DNA from: JAGLOK01 sp963677605
GTDB lineage: Bacteria; Bacillota; Clostridia; Christensenellales; UMGS416
Length of the DNA stretch: 64,000 nt
Assembly (NCBI GenBank): GCA_963677605.2
Contig: CAXXDX010000002.1
Coordinates: 186,001 to 250,000, forward strand
Reading direction: 5' to 3'
A program made the translations under genes and the position numbers. How positions within the stretch are numbered: the stretch's first letter is position 1; each line of letters begins with the position of its first letter. The notes beneath the pieces were generated by a model. That model saw only the letters and a program-made list of their open reading frames with translations. It made no database searches and was not told the origin of the DNA. Positions 34,694 through 43,306 of this stretch are shown here, piece by piece.

Positions 34694-35878
34694 TCAGGAA
34701 TTAAACGTAATTTTCTTTTTGTGTTTTTTCATTGCATACATTCTGCTATCAGCAAGCTTTTCAATTTCATTTATGTCATCTGTTTCTATCTCCTTTGTTG
34801 ATGCAATACCATACGAAAAGTTTCCTTTAAAGTCATTTATATAGAAGTTTTTATTTAAATCATCATTCGCTAAGTCTAACAAGTTTCTTAAAAACTCAAC
34901 TGATTGATTTTTTGTTGTTACAATAAATTCATCTCCCCCTATTCGATAAATTCCTTCACTTATAAGAACTCTATTTTTTATTACATTTACAAATGATAGC
35001 AAGTATTTATCTCCATAATCATGTCCATAATTGTCATTCACATATTTTAGGTCATTTAAATCTATATAAACAATTTCAATACAGTCTTCACTATTTATAT
35101 CAGATGCATATGGTAAAAATAAATTATGATACGCTAATCTGTTAAGACATCCTGTCATTACATCAAAATAACCTTCCAAATTATCTTTGATTAAGTTAAC
35201 GTCAATATAGCTAAACCTCAATAATCCGATAACTTCCTCATACATTTCTGTTTTATGTTTATACCTTGTAACTTCTTTATCTGATAAATTAATTTCACGT
35301 TTCATGATTAAGTAAATAGTCATACCAGCTAATACAGTAAATAACAAATAAATGTATGCATTAATACTGAGAAGATATTCATTTTCAGACAGAATACCCA
35401 TACTATAATATGTTTTTAATGCTCTAATTCTTAGAGTCGCTATAATTGATGAGTTAATAAAATGAATAACAAGATGCCACCATTTATATGAAACAAATAT
35501 CCAAATTATTGTAATAAACGAAACCATAGCAATAGCAATTATATCTTGGTGTGCACTCAGATTGATAAAATATGTAAAGGTTGAAAAAAGCACAATTGAA
35601 CTGTAAAGAGGCATTATTTGTATACTTATTCCTTTTGAAATTAATACAAAATTAATGATTAATATAATTATAATTATTATAAAGAAAAAAGGGTTTTCAG
35701 ATGATTGTCTCTTGACAATGGTCATAGTTAATAAAAGAATAATGCTAATAATAATACAAACTAAAATCACTATACAGTTATACAGAATTCTTCTTTTAAT
35801 ATAGACAGGTTCGTCTACATAATTCTTAATAAATTCTTCATGACAATTTTTTAATAAATTAACAAACCTATTCAGCAT
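34694..35878 (-). CDS. Membrane GGDEF diguanylate cyclase
   Basis: 394 aa. Five or six membrane segments fill residues 30-195 (SYKWWHLVIHF, SINAYIYLLF). A short linker leads to the GGDEF domain (about 235-390), with intact GGDEF at 314-318 (YRIGGDEFIV) and a DLNDLKYVND metal motif, so it should make c-di-GMP at the membrane. No RxxD inhibitory site was noted. The membrane domain is closely related to that of the histidine kinase at 49760, with the output domain swapped. It lies downstream of the candidate RNA on the opposite strand and 464 bp from zinc-finger copy B. Confidence 0.92.
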   Translation of the reverse strand: MLNRFVNLLKNCHEEFIKNYVDEPVYIKRRILYNCIVILVCIIISIILLLTMTIVKRQSSENPFFFIIIIIILIINFVLISKGISIQIMPLYSSIVLFSTFTYFINLSAHQDIIAIAMVSFITIIWIFVSYKWWHLVIHFINSSIIATLRIRALKTYYSMGILSENEYLLSINAYIYLLFTVLAGMTIYLIMKREINLSDKEVTRYKHKTEMYEEVIGLLRFSYIDVNLIKDNLEGYFDVMTGCLNRLAYHNLFLPYASDINSEDCIEIVYIDLNDLKYVNDNYGHDYGDKYLLSFVNVIKNRVLISEGIYRIGGDEFIVTTKNQSVEFLRNLLDLANDDLNKNFYINDFKGNFSYGIASTKEIETDDINEIEKLADSRMYAMKKHKKKITFNS

Positions 35879-36130
35879 ATACGCTTATCCTTTCATCAGC
35901 TTACTAATAGATAGTAATTATTGGCATACTGAAAAATGACATATCTATTATTATGCATATATTAAGCTTTGAATATACATTATACTATATCATTTTTACA
36001 TTTAAAACTAAAGTAATCAATTGGCTCTCTGTAATCAATTGGCTCAGAAGCCCTTCATAATAGTTTATATGAAAAATTATTTTATCAAACAGTCACAATT
36101 TTCTGTGTACACTTAAATATCGATATTAAC

Positions 36131-36231
36131 TTGACCCCCGAAAATGTATCCGAGTTGAAAGGGAAAATTTTGGACCAATGAGGGTTCCCCAAAATTCACT
36201 TTCAGGTCAGTAGTGTTTCTTGTGGCAGATC
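36131..36231 (+). mobile_element. MITE-like remnant with both ends of the IS3-family element
   Basis: One end, TTGACCCCCGAAAA, matches the right inverted repeat of the element at 43.3-44.6 kb. The other, TCACTTTCAGGTCAGTAGTG followed by GGCAGATCA, matches the coding end plus left terminus of the same element. About 100 bp with the centre deleted, it lies beside the DUF3846 stub. Nothing else is supportable in the 35879-36257 gap, which is AT-rich. Confidence 0.6.
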
Positions 36232-36257
36232 AATTAACTCATTTTTACTATATTTAT

Positions 36258-36356
36258 CTACAGCGTTTTATGGTGGCAGTTTGGTAATACGTAATCACCG
36301 ATTTCAGATAGCAATCTGCAATGCTCCGGTAGTTTTATAACTCTATTTGTTTCCAT
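36258..36356 (-). pseudogene. Truncated DUF3846 gene stub
   Basis: A 32-codon frame starts METNRVIKLPEHCRLLSEIG, matching the first ~20 residues of the complete protein at 7129 (INRDIKLPEHCTLLSE), then departs and stops. It overlaps the end of zinc-finger copy B by 14 nt, the expected position of the next gene in an intact cassette. The break is next to the MITE-like remnant. Confidence 0.75.
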
Positions 36357-36906
36357 ACAAAATTCCTTTCCTGTAGTTATCAATCCGTCTTTTCCTCATT
36401 ACTTCAAGCAAGTATGCATATCCGCATGATTTGCCGCTCTTTGTCGCAATCCTTTTGCAGAACCTGGAGTTTGAAAATCTTGTGGCGTACATTTTTTTGC
36501 AGTACTCGCATCTTTTATACATCAGTTTTCTAAGATATATATTGGTAATCAGCATACAAACAAGACTGTATAAGTCATCAAAGAAATATACCCTGCACAG
36601 TTTGTTTTCAATAAATACGTTCTTGCAACTAAAAGTCTGTTGGAATATGAATGGAAACTCCTGTTCAATAGTCTCTCTTACATCATTGTTGAGATAATCA
36701 CCGCACAATATTAGAAGTTCCGATATTATTTGCTTGAAATTGTCGCTTATTTTTTCAACAGTCCCGTTATCTATTATTGTTTTTCCATAGAGTATATCCA
36801 CCAAACAATTACCAAGGCTGTATATACCTTCTTTAATGATTTCATCCTTATCGTCCTTTATAACTAGGATTTCTTCCATGTTATTCATGTAATATGTAAT
36901 TTTCAT
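36343..36906 (-). CDS. DUF6076-like zinc-finger protein, cassette copy B
   Basis: 187 aa from MKITYYMNN (GAGAGG upstream). It is about 90% identical to copy A at 23284, with the same Cys motifs (CEYCKKMYATRF, RFCKRIATKSGKSCG). The last ~20 residues differ (RRIDNYRKGILYGNK), because the 3' junctions of the two copies are different. Its end overlaps the DUF3846 stub. Function is as uncertain as for copy A. Confidence 0.7.
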   Translation of the reverse strand: MKITYYMNNMEEILVIKDDKDEIIKEGIYSLGNCLVDILYGKTIIDNGTVEKISDNFKQIISELLILCGDYLNNDVRETIEQEFPFIFQQTFSCKNVFIENKLCRVYFFDDLYSLVCMLITNIYLRKLMYKRCEYCKKMYATRFSNSRFCKRIATKSGKSCGYAYLLEVMRKRRIDNYRKGILYGNK

Positions 36907-36930
36907 TTTTAATCCTCTCAAAATACAAAA

Positions 36931-36953
36931 GCGACCGGCTTTATGCCAACCGC
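36931..36953 (-). terminator. Terminator-like leader hairpin before zinc-finger gene B
   Basis: GCGGTTGGC pairs with GCCGGTCGC around ATAAA through three G-U pairs, followed by TTTTGTATTTT. Base changes relative to copy A keep the stem, which suggests selection on structure. Confidence 0.6.
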
Positions 36954-36965
36954 CTGTATTTGTTT

Positions 36966-37052
36966 TTAATTATTCTTTTTATTTCTTGTCTTAAGAAATA
37001 TCATTCCACCTATCAGAAACAAAACAAGTATAATTGATAAAACAGATTTCAT
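36966..37052 (-). CDS. 28-aa single-span membrane peptide, copy B
   Basis: ATG at 37052; the product starts MKSVLSIILVLFLIGGMIF and ends KTRNKKNN. The length equals that of copy A (28 aa) and the differences are conservative. In copy A the gene starts just after the adhesin stop; here the IS200-type insertion separates it from the functional adhesin stop, leaving the old adhesin 3' end (RRKRRKAYRV and stop) immediately upstream. Expression may therefore depend on readthrough of the insertion. Confidence 0.55.
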   Translation of the reverse strand: MKSVLSIILVLFLIGGMIFLKTRNKKNN

Positions 37053-37099
37053 ACTCTTATACCCTATAAGCCTTTCTTCGTTTTCTGCGAATAAATAAC

Positions 37100-37785
37100 A
37101 ATCCCCCGGCGAAGCCGGGGGTATTTCATATGCGGGCAGCCCTTTCCTTCTGGCATAGCCTTAAGGCTTACCCTACGAACTGCAGCCGCAAGAGATTGTT
37201 ACTGGTTATCCCTTAAAGGGATCTGCGTACTCTTTCATGCTTATTTGGTCGGATACTTGATCCTCCTTAAGCTGCGTTCTTATGTATTCTGCTATCTTTT
37301 CTTTGTTCTTTCCTACTGTATTTACGTAGTATCCTCTGCACCAGAAACTGCGTCTCCCGTACTTATATTTTAAATTAGCGTGCCTCTCAAATATTAGCAA
37401 TGTGCTTTTCCCTTTCAAGAATCCTACAAACCCCGACACGCTCATCTTTGGTGGTATTTCTACTAGCATATGCACGTGGTCGGGGCATATCTCTGCTTCC
37501 ACTATACTTACCTGCTTCCATTTGCTTAGCTCCCTTAATATCTTTCCGATATCCTCTTTTAGTCGTCCATACGCTACCTTCCTTCTGAACTTCGGTGCAA
37601 ATACTATATGATATTTGCAGTTCCACTTCGTGTGTGCTAAGCTTCTTGTGTCATCCATTGGTGACCTCCTTTTGTTTTTACTTTCTTGCGGTTGTCAGTC
37701 CGCTTTCCAGTATAATTCAAAAGGAGTTTTCTTCGCATAGCTGAAGCTCTTTTTTACCCCTGGCATAGTCAGGGGTTTTGGTATA
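37100..37785 (-). mobile_element. IS200-type insertion (IS200/IS605 family)
   Basis: About 685 bp with one tnpA gene. Subterminal hairpins lie at both ends: CCCCCGGC-GAA-GCCGGGGG (37103-37121) and CCCCTG-N7-CAGGGG (37757-37775). There is no target duplication, as expected for this family. Copy A of the adhesin shows the empty site (GCGAATAAAGAAAAAC), so the insertion point is defined to within a few bases. Confidence 0.85.
37206..37658 (-). CDS. tnpA: IS200/IS605-family transposase TnpA
   Basis: 150 aa, normal for Y1 HUH transposases, which cut and join single-stranded DNA through a tyrosine. The HUH motif is in ICPDHVHMLVEIPP (His-Val-His, about residues 60-65) and the likely catalytic tyrosine is in YYVNTVGKNKEKIAEYI (near 110-125). 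It looks complete, so the element may be active. No TnpB is present, making this an IS200-type element. It lies inside the 3' end of adhesin copy B, on the same strand. Confidence 0.93.
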   Translation of the reverse strand: MDDTRSLAHTKWNCKYHIVFAPKFRRKVAYGRLKEDIGKILRELSKWKQVSIVEAEICPDHVHMLVEIPPKMSVSGFVGFLKGKSTLLIFERHANLKYKYGRRSFWCRGYYVNTVGKNKEKIAEYIRTQLKEDQVSDQISMKEYADPFKG

Positions 37786-40700
37786 CAAGAAAAACAGCCC
37801 TAAGGCTGTCACTAATACTCCTATTACAATGGGTATTATCCATCGTTCCCTGTCTAATCCCAGTTTTACGAAGATTGAATTCGGTATTATAGTTTTACAC
37901 GGAATATTAATATCGTTATTTTCAGTTATCGTAACTTTAATCGGCGCTGTAGGATAGTATCCGGATGGTACAATACATTCTTCAAGCCAAAAGCTGCCTG
38001 TGTGAAGTCCGTATACCACAGCTTTTCCGTTTTCATCAACAACAATTTCAACAACATCACCATCTTTATCAAGAGTATAGCTGCCGTCATCATTCTGCCT
38101 AAAACTAAGTGTTTTTAATCCTAAATAATTTTTCACTTTGAATCCTGCACCTGAGAGCGGCTCATTATCTTCATACTTCACCTTATATATCTCAAGCACA
38201 GTCGGGCAGTTGCTTATTTCAGTTCCACCTGAAATATTCCCATACTCATCAATTGTAAATTCAATTTCTTCAACAGATTTCACATATCCATCGGGTGCTT
38301 TGGTTTCTCTGAATATATATGTTCCAGTCGACAGGTGTGTTATGTGTATTTCGCCATTCTCATCAGTTTTGCCTTTATATACTGATTCTCCTTCAGAGTC
38401 TATAATCTCAATTTCAGCATCCTCAACCGGAGAACCATCAATTAAGTCTGTTTTTGATAATGTGACTTCTGTAGGTGTATTCTGAATTTCAGTAACTCCT
38501 ACAACTTCTCCGTTTTCAAATATCTCAAATTCATAAGTTTCATCACAAAGGATATATCCCAATGGGGCTACTGTCTCTTTGAATGTATACTTACCAACTG
38601 ACAACTCATAAATTCTAAACTCACCTTTTTCATCAGTGTCGCCTTCAAAAACCAGCTCTTCAGTTTCACTGTATATTTCAATATGAGCACCTGATAATAA
38701 AGCGCCATCATTTATATCTGTTTTTGTTAATACAACTTCTGTAGTGCAGTTTTCTATTACATATTCGTAAATCATCGTATCATCGTCGCTTACTGTAACA
38801 TCAAACGGTATGTTTTCTAGGATATACCCCTCTGGAGCTTTTGTTTCAATAACTGTATATTCTCCGACTGTCAAAAGCTTAGTTTCTGCATATCCGTTTT
38901 CATTAGTATTGATGGTATCAATCAATTCACCGTCCTTGTATACTTTGAATACCGCTCCTTCAAGTCTTCTTTCACTATCTCTTGAGTCTATCTTTATAAT
39001 CCTGATCCGCTTTTGGATTAGTACATCGGCTGACTCTACAGTGATTGTTTCAAGTCCACTTTCATCAACTGAAAAAGGAATTGGTTCTTTATCAAGCCAA
39101 TACCCATATGGTGCTTTTATTTCATGCAACGTGTACTCACCATAAATCAAAGGCTCTGCCAGCATTATGGTGCCTGTTTCATCGGTAATAAAAGTGTCTG
39201 TGCTTACTCTGGCATTAGTGTTTTGAATAACCAAGTCACCGTTAGCATCACGGATCTGAAACTCTGTGCCTGCCATCACTATTATTTCACCAGTGTTGGC
39301 ATCAACTTTTTCAATCTTAATCTGAGATTTATATACCTGATTTTCTATATCATAGCTGTATGTTTTCCCATCTTCGCTAATATATACTTCAAAAGGTTCA
39401 CATGAAATATATCCTTCTGGTGTTTTTGATTCAGTAACTACATAGGTACCATAGGGTAGAAGTTTGCTTAATGCTTTACCGTTGGAATCTGTAGTTAGTG
39501 TTTCAACGATTTCACCTGTTGATTTCAATCGAATTTCAAATTCAACATCACTCATTGGCGGGTTTGATTCTTTAGTATTCCATTCAGCAAGTGGAACATC
39601 CGCAGTTTTCGTTATTTCAATCCTGCCTTTTATAACATTATCTGTTATGGAATATGTATTATTGTTTACTTTAATGCTTTGATTTGAGTATTCCAGTTGC
39701 ACTGAATATGAAACATCATTAATTAAATATCCTTCAGGAGCTTCAATTTCTTTTATTGAATATTCACCTAACGGCAGGAGCTTGCTTGTCGCACTGTCGC
39801 TGTCACCACAGTCAAGCTGTTCAATCAAATCACCTCTGGAATTATATATTCCAAAAACAGTGCCGCTAAATGTTGCATCACCCTGTGGAGAATTATATGT
39901 TTCGCTGTCTCTTTTAAATATAGTTACAATTCCGGTCTGCGGCAAATTTGAAACATTTAAATCAACATAAACTATCGCTGTATTCTGATCTTCATATTCC
40001 AATGTTACTGAATATTCAGTATCGTCCAATACATATCCATATGGAGCTGTAATTTCCTTTACTGTATATGTACCGAGTGACAGTTCACTTGAGTTTGCCA
40101 AGCCTTCTGTATCAATAGTTATTGTTTCAACAACGTTTCCGCTTTGGTCTGATATGGTAAACTGTGCTCCTTCCAGCGAATAGCTTCCTAGCTCTGAATC
40201 ACCATTTATTTTTGCGATTCTGATAATACCTCTGGGTTGTGTATTCGTAACATTCAAGATAGTTGTATTATCATCTGTTACTTCGATATTTTCATAAATT
40301 GTTGAATCAATCAAATATCCATGCGGTGCTGTAACTTCTGCAACTGAATATGTGCCTATAGGCAAAAGAGAGCTTTTAGCAACTCCGTTATCATCGGTTG
40401 TAATTTTTTCGGATTCAATTCCATCGGAATCAATGATTTTAAACACGGCTCCAGATAATCTTTCTCCGCTTACTGCATCTGTTTTTATAATTACAACATA
40501 TCCCAGTGGTGGTGGGTCCGAAGTGAGCGACAAATCCCCATAAACTACAGGATTCCAACTGTCAACAACAGGGACAACAACTGCCTGTTTTCCCGATGAA
40601 GTATCCAGCCAATAAAAGTTTACGCTGCCTCTGTTATCTTTCCCGATAAATATATCTTCTATGGCAATATCCTGTCCTTGCATAGAAAGTGGTGCCGTAA

Positions 40701-41424
40701 TAGTGAGTACATTACCATTGCCTCCGGTAAACCCTGTAATACTCACACCCGATGGCAGTTTGCTGGAATCTATTGAATATCCGCCACTTAAATAATTAAG
40801 AGAGATAGTTACTGAGCCTTTCAGAATTCCATTATCCTCTGTCAACTTTACTGTACTCGGGCTCGTATTTATCGCATAAGGTATAAATACCGAAGTGCCT
40901 GCTCGAGCTTTATCCATTAGCTGCAGGTAGAAGTTATATGCTCCCTGACCTGCTGAACTTTTTACTCTGATTCTATTTGCTGACTGGAGCATAAAGTCGT
41001 AGCCAATTCCAGCACTTTCTTTCAACCATGAACGGATGGCGTTCGCTGTAGCATAGCGAATTTGCTGGTCAGTAAGGCCCGCATTCCTATACGGATATGA
41101 ATGCATCAGTATTGCTTTTAGTCCATTATATGTTTCTTCTGAATATACTGCTTCAGGATTGAATTTGCTGTACAGTTCGCCATCAGCACCTTCAATCATA
41201 TGTTCAAGGCAGTATGCCACTTCCCCTGTTTCTGATACCCAATGCGGTGGTGTTTTTAAGTCCTTCCATGTACCGTCATCTGATTTATACTCAAAAAAAT
41301 AACCGCCTTCAGCTGCTGTACCGCTTGCTATGTGCGGATTGCTCGGTGGCACAGCATATGCTGTTGACATCAGCAAGATAGAAACTGTAACAGCTATCAA
41401 AATATATGCTATTCTTTTTAACAT
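37717..41424 (-). CDS. SpaA-repeat surface adhesin, copy B, tail altered by IS200
   Basis: 1235 aa from MLKRIAYIL. The signal peptide, head (Cys72; TANAIRSW in place of TQxAI) and nine SpaA-type modules match copy A. The head and first modules are identical to copy A. Module 3 and the last four or five modules differ at many residues, while the middle modules are identical, a mosaic pattern. After the membrane helix (WIIPIVIGVLVTALGLFF) the frame enters the IS200-type element and ends ...ELQLCEENSF instead of the basic RRKRRKAYRV tail. The membrane anchor is kept, but the basic stop-transfer tail is weakened. No LPXTG is present. Confidence 0.85.
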   Translation of the reverse strand: MLKRIAYILIAVTVSILLMSTAYAVPPSNPHIASGTAAEGGYFFEYKSDDGTWKDLKTPPHWVSETGEVAYCLEHMIEGADGELYSKFNPEAVYSEETYNGLKAILMHSYPYRNAGLTDQQIRYATANAIRSWLKESAGIGYDFMLQSANRIRVKSSAGQGAYNFYLQLMDKARAGTSVFIPYAINTSPSTVKLTEDNGILKGSVTISLNYLSGGYSIDSSKLPSGVSITGFTGGNGNVLTITAPLSMQGQDIAIEDIFIGKDNRGSVNFYWLDTSSGKQAVVVPVVDSWNPVVYGDLSLTSDPPPLGYVVIIKTDAVSGERLSGAVFKIIDSDGIESEKITTDDNGVAKSSLLPIGTYSVAEVTAPHGYLIDSTIYENIEVTDDNTTILNVTNTQPRGIIRIAKINGDSELGSYSLEGAQFTISDQSGNVVETITIDTEGLANSSELSLGTYTVKEITAPYGYVLDDTEYSVTLEYEDQNTAIVYVDLNVSNLPQTGIVTIFKRDSETYNSPQGDATFSGTVFGIYNSRGDLIEQLDCGDSDSATSKLLPLGEYSIKEIEAPEGYLINDVSYSVQLEYSNQSIKVNNNTYSITDNVIKGRIEITKTADVPLAEWNTKESNPPMSDVEFEIRLKSTGEIVETLTTDSNGKALSKLLPYGTYVVTESKTPEGYISCEPFEVYISEDGKTYSYDIENQVYKSQIKIEKVDANTGEIIVMAGTEFQIRDANGDLVIQNTNARVSTDTFITDETGTIMLAEPLIYGEYTLHEIKAPYGYWLDKEPIPFSVDESGLETITVESADVLIQKRIRIIKIDSRDSERRLEGAVFKVYKDGELIDTINTNENGYAETKLLTVGEYTVIETKAPEGYILENIPFDVTVSDDDTMIYEYVIENCTTEVVLTKTDINDGALLSGAHIEIYSETEELVFEGDTDEKGEFRIYELSVGKYTFKETVAPLGYILCDETYEFEIFENGEVVGVTEIQNTPTEVTLSKTDLIDGSPVEDAEIEIIDSEGESVYKGKTDENGEIHITHLSTGTYIFRETKAPDGYVKSVEEIEFTIDEYGNISGGTEISNCPTVLEIYKVKYEDNEPLSGAGFKVKNYLGLKTLSFRQNDDGSYTLDKDGDVVEIVVDENGKAVVYGLHTGSFWLEECIVPSGYYPTAPIKVTITENNDINIPCKTIIPNSIFVKLGLDRERWIIPIVIGVLVTALGLFFLYTKTPDYARGKKELQLCEENSF

Positions 41425-41452
41425 CTTTTCCTCCTTATATTTTTTGCACAAC

Positions 41453-41481
41453 AAAAAAACCGCCTGCACGAATGCAGGCGG
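41453..41481 (-). terminator. Terminator-like leader hairpin before adhesin B
   Basis: Identical to the hairpin at 27686-27714: a perfect 9-bp GC-rich stem, 4-nt loop and T7 on the minus strand, just before the adhesin ribosome site. Confidence 0.8.
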
Positions 41482-41499
41482 CCGATTGTTTCTGTTTTA

Positions 41500-41763
41500 C
41501 TATTTTAAAAGATTAGTTACATAAAGCGTTTTGTCTTCTATTATTCCGCTCATTATCATATCTTCGTCTCCGATATAATACTCGGGTATATAGTCCGTAT
41601 ATTCAAAGTCAGCATCTTCAACGAAATGCAATCCTTTTATATATTCACCGTCTGGTGTAAGGTGAATGATTGCCGGACCTTCACCTATATAATCTTCATC
41701 TTGTACTTCAGATAAATCCAATTCTATTATCACGTCTTCTGGTATTATTTTTTCAGTCATCAT
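41500..41763 (-). CDS. 87-aa acidic cassette protein, copy B
   Basis: The encoded protein is the same as copy A (27733-27996): highly acidic, no membrane segment, family unknown. It sits between parR and the adhesin leader hairpin. Full conservation in both copies is explained by the recent duplication or conversion and does not by itself show function. Confidence 0.6.
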   Translation of the reverse strand: MMTEKIIPEDVIIELDLSEVQDEDYIGEGPAIIHLTPDGEYIKGLHFVEDADFEYTDYIPEYYIGDEDMIMSGIIEDKTLYVTNLLK

Positions 41764-41780
41764 GTTTGTAATCTCTTTCT

Positions 41781-42074
41781 TTAATTCTTTGCGTTCAGGC
41801 TGCTAATGAAATTCAGCATATTTGCGGCTGATTCCGAAACTTTTTCTTTTATTGGTTCGTCTGGAGTTTCATTATTAACAACATTTCCGGCAAGCATTGA
41901 TTCCAGTAAATTTGAAATACTTTTTATCATTTCTTCTCTGTCATCCATCAATATAATTGCCTGCCTAATAAAATCGCTCCGTTCTTGCGGAGCGACTGAC
42001 TTATATATTTCATATGCTTTTCTGTGGGAGTATCTTTCCATATTTAGCCTTAATGATATTCTTTTAGCCTTCAT
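41781..42074 (-). CDS. parR: ParR-like ribbon-helix-helix partition adaptor, copy B
   Basis: 97 aa, identical to copy A, with the same N-terminal ribbon-helix-helix pattern and its start next to the parM stop. Two identical ParR proteins in one replicon would bind the same centromere, so the duplicate should be redundant unless the centromere-like sites differ; the DNA upstream of the two parM copies does differ. Confidence 0.7.
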   Translation of the reverse strand: MKAKRISLRLNMERYSHRKAYEIYKSVAPQERSDFIRQAIILMDDREEMIKSISNLLESMLAGNVVNNETPDEPIKEKVSESAANMLNFISSLNAKN

Positions 42075-42075
42075 A

Positions 42076-42984
42076 CTATTTGTCCTTCATCATTTGGGCT
42101 ATTTTCTCATAAGCAATAGCATTCGCTTTTATATCTTTCACAAATACCATTTTTGCATACTTATTTTTATCGATATTCATTTCTACAAGAGATGCTCCAC
42201 CTCCGATAAAGATTATTGGTATCGCGGAGATATCAAAGCCGCTTTCAAGTAATGTTCGGATTAATTTATCTATATATGTGATACTTTCCTTTTCAATTAT
42301 TACTCTTGCTTTATCGTTCATCGAGCATGGCAGGTTTTTCATTACACGCTCTGCCTGCACCGATGTTATTGACAAACCTGTATTGCTGCGCACTTCTTCT
42401 AGTACTTTATCCATCATCCGTATTATACCCAGTTCCAGACTCCGGCTTGTTTCAGAATTGGGTGTACCATTATCCATTCTGAATATATCCACTGTCCAGC
42501 TGCCTATATCACATACAATTACGGAAGGCTCATCTTTCAGTTCGCCCATATTTTCATATACTGCAGAACAGCCCTGAGGCATCATTATTACATCATCAAT
42601 AAATATCTTATATATTTCCTGTTCAAACTCAAACTTTACAGGCTGCATAATATTTCGGTTTAGATATTTTGTAAACTTATCTTTGTCCCTTCCGTAACTT
42701 GTAAGAGGTAATCCCGCGGCAATTATAATATTGGCTTTATTACCTGCATTTCTTGATTTCAGTTCTTTAGCTATTGCGCAGAGTGTTAGGATATAATAGC
42801 TGTCGTCCTGTGTTTTGTCTCTTATAAGGGCTTGCCGTCCGCTGCCACAGACATAGTATTTGTCATCAAATTTTATTAAATTGTCTGTTGTGTAAGGCTC
42901 CTTCTCGTACTCTGTAATTCCTGTAGTGAAAATGTGATTGGCTGTTTTCATACAGCCATATCCGTGATCTATTCCGATTATCAT
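42076..42984 (-). CDS. parM: ParM/StbA-family actin-like ATPase, copy B
   Basis: 302 aa, start ATG at 42984 with GGAGG upstream. It has the same actin motifs as copy A (GIDHGYGCMKT, CDIGSWTVDIF, IFIGGGAS). It differs from copy A only near the N-terminus (NLIKFDDKYY), where homology between the copies ends. Its upstream region lacks the hairpin of copy A, so the two copies may be expressed differently. Confidence 0.88.
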   Translation of the reverse strand: MIIGIDHGYGCMKTANHIFTTGITEYEKEPYTTDNLIKFDDKYYVCGSGRQALIRDKTQDDSYYILTLCAIAKELKSRNAGNKANIIIAAGLPLTSYGRDKDKFTKYLNRNIMQPVKFEFEQEIYKIFIDDVIMMPQGCSAVYENMGELKDEPSVIVCDIGSWTVDIFRMDNGTPNSETSRSLELGIIRMMDKVLEEVRSNTGLSITSVQAERVMKNLPCSMNDKARVIIEKESITYIDKLIRTLLESGFDISAIPIIFIGGGASLVEMNIDKNKYAKMVFVKDIKANAIAYEKIAQMMKDK

Positions 42985-43287
42985 TATTTTTCCTCCATTA
43001 ATTCAATTAATATAAAGATTCATTGTTCATCTTAAAAGTATTTTGTGATTCCTAATTCATTCTGATAAAAAGTTCACTTTTCTTTAAGCTCACTTATTTT
43101 TTAAGTTTTCACTAAAAGTATTTATATCATTTACGTTTCTGTCGCAAAAAAATTAGTATAACTATATTCTCTCAATAAAAAATAGGCTCGTATTTACAAG
43201 CCCATCACTACTTATCATTTCACTATACGCTTCCATTCTCATATATGTACTAAATCATACACGTTTACCTATCTATATATCTAACTA
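42985..43287. other. Non-coding gap upstream of parM B
   Basis: About 300 bp of AT-rich DNA between parM B and the IS3-family element. I see no gene, iteron array or clear hairpin. If a parC centromere or promoter for copy B exists, it should be here. Confidence 0.4.
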
Positions 43288-43306
43288 TGACCTGCCCCGA
43301 GAAACA

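Larger units (their letters stand above)
36343..42984 (-). repeat. Duplicated cassette, copy B
   Basis: Same gene order as 23284-29217, plus a ~685-bp IS200-type insertion. Identity with copy A stops at about 42835 inside the parM start and resumes or breaks several times inside the adhesin gene. Confidence 0.9.

Noticed and set aside
42985..43287. parC-like iterons upstream of parM B
   Set aside because: No array of direct repeats is visible here or upstream of copy A.
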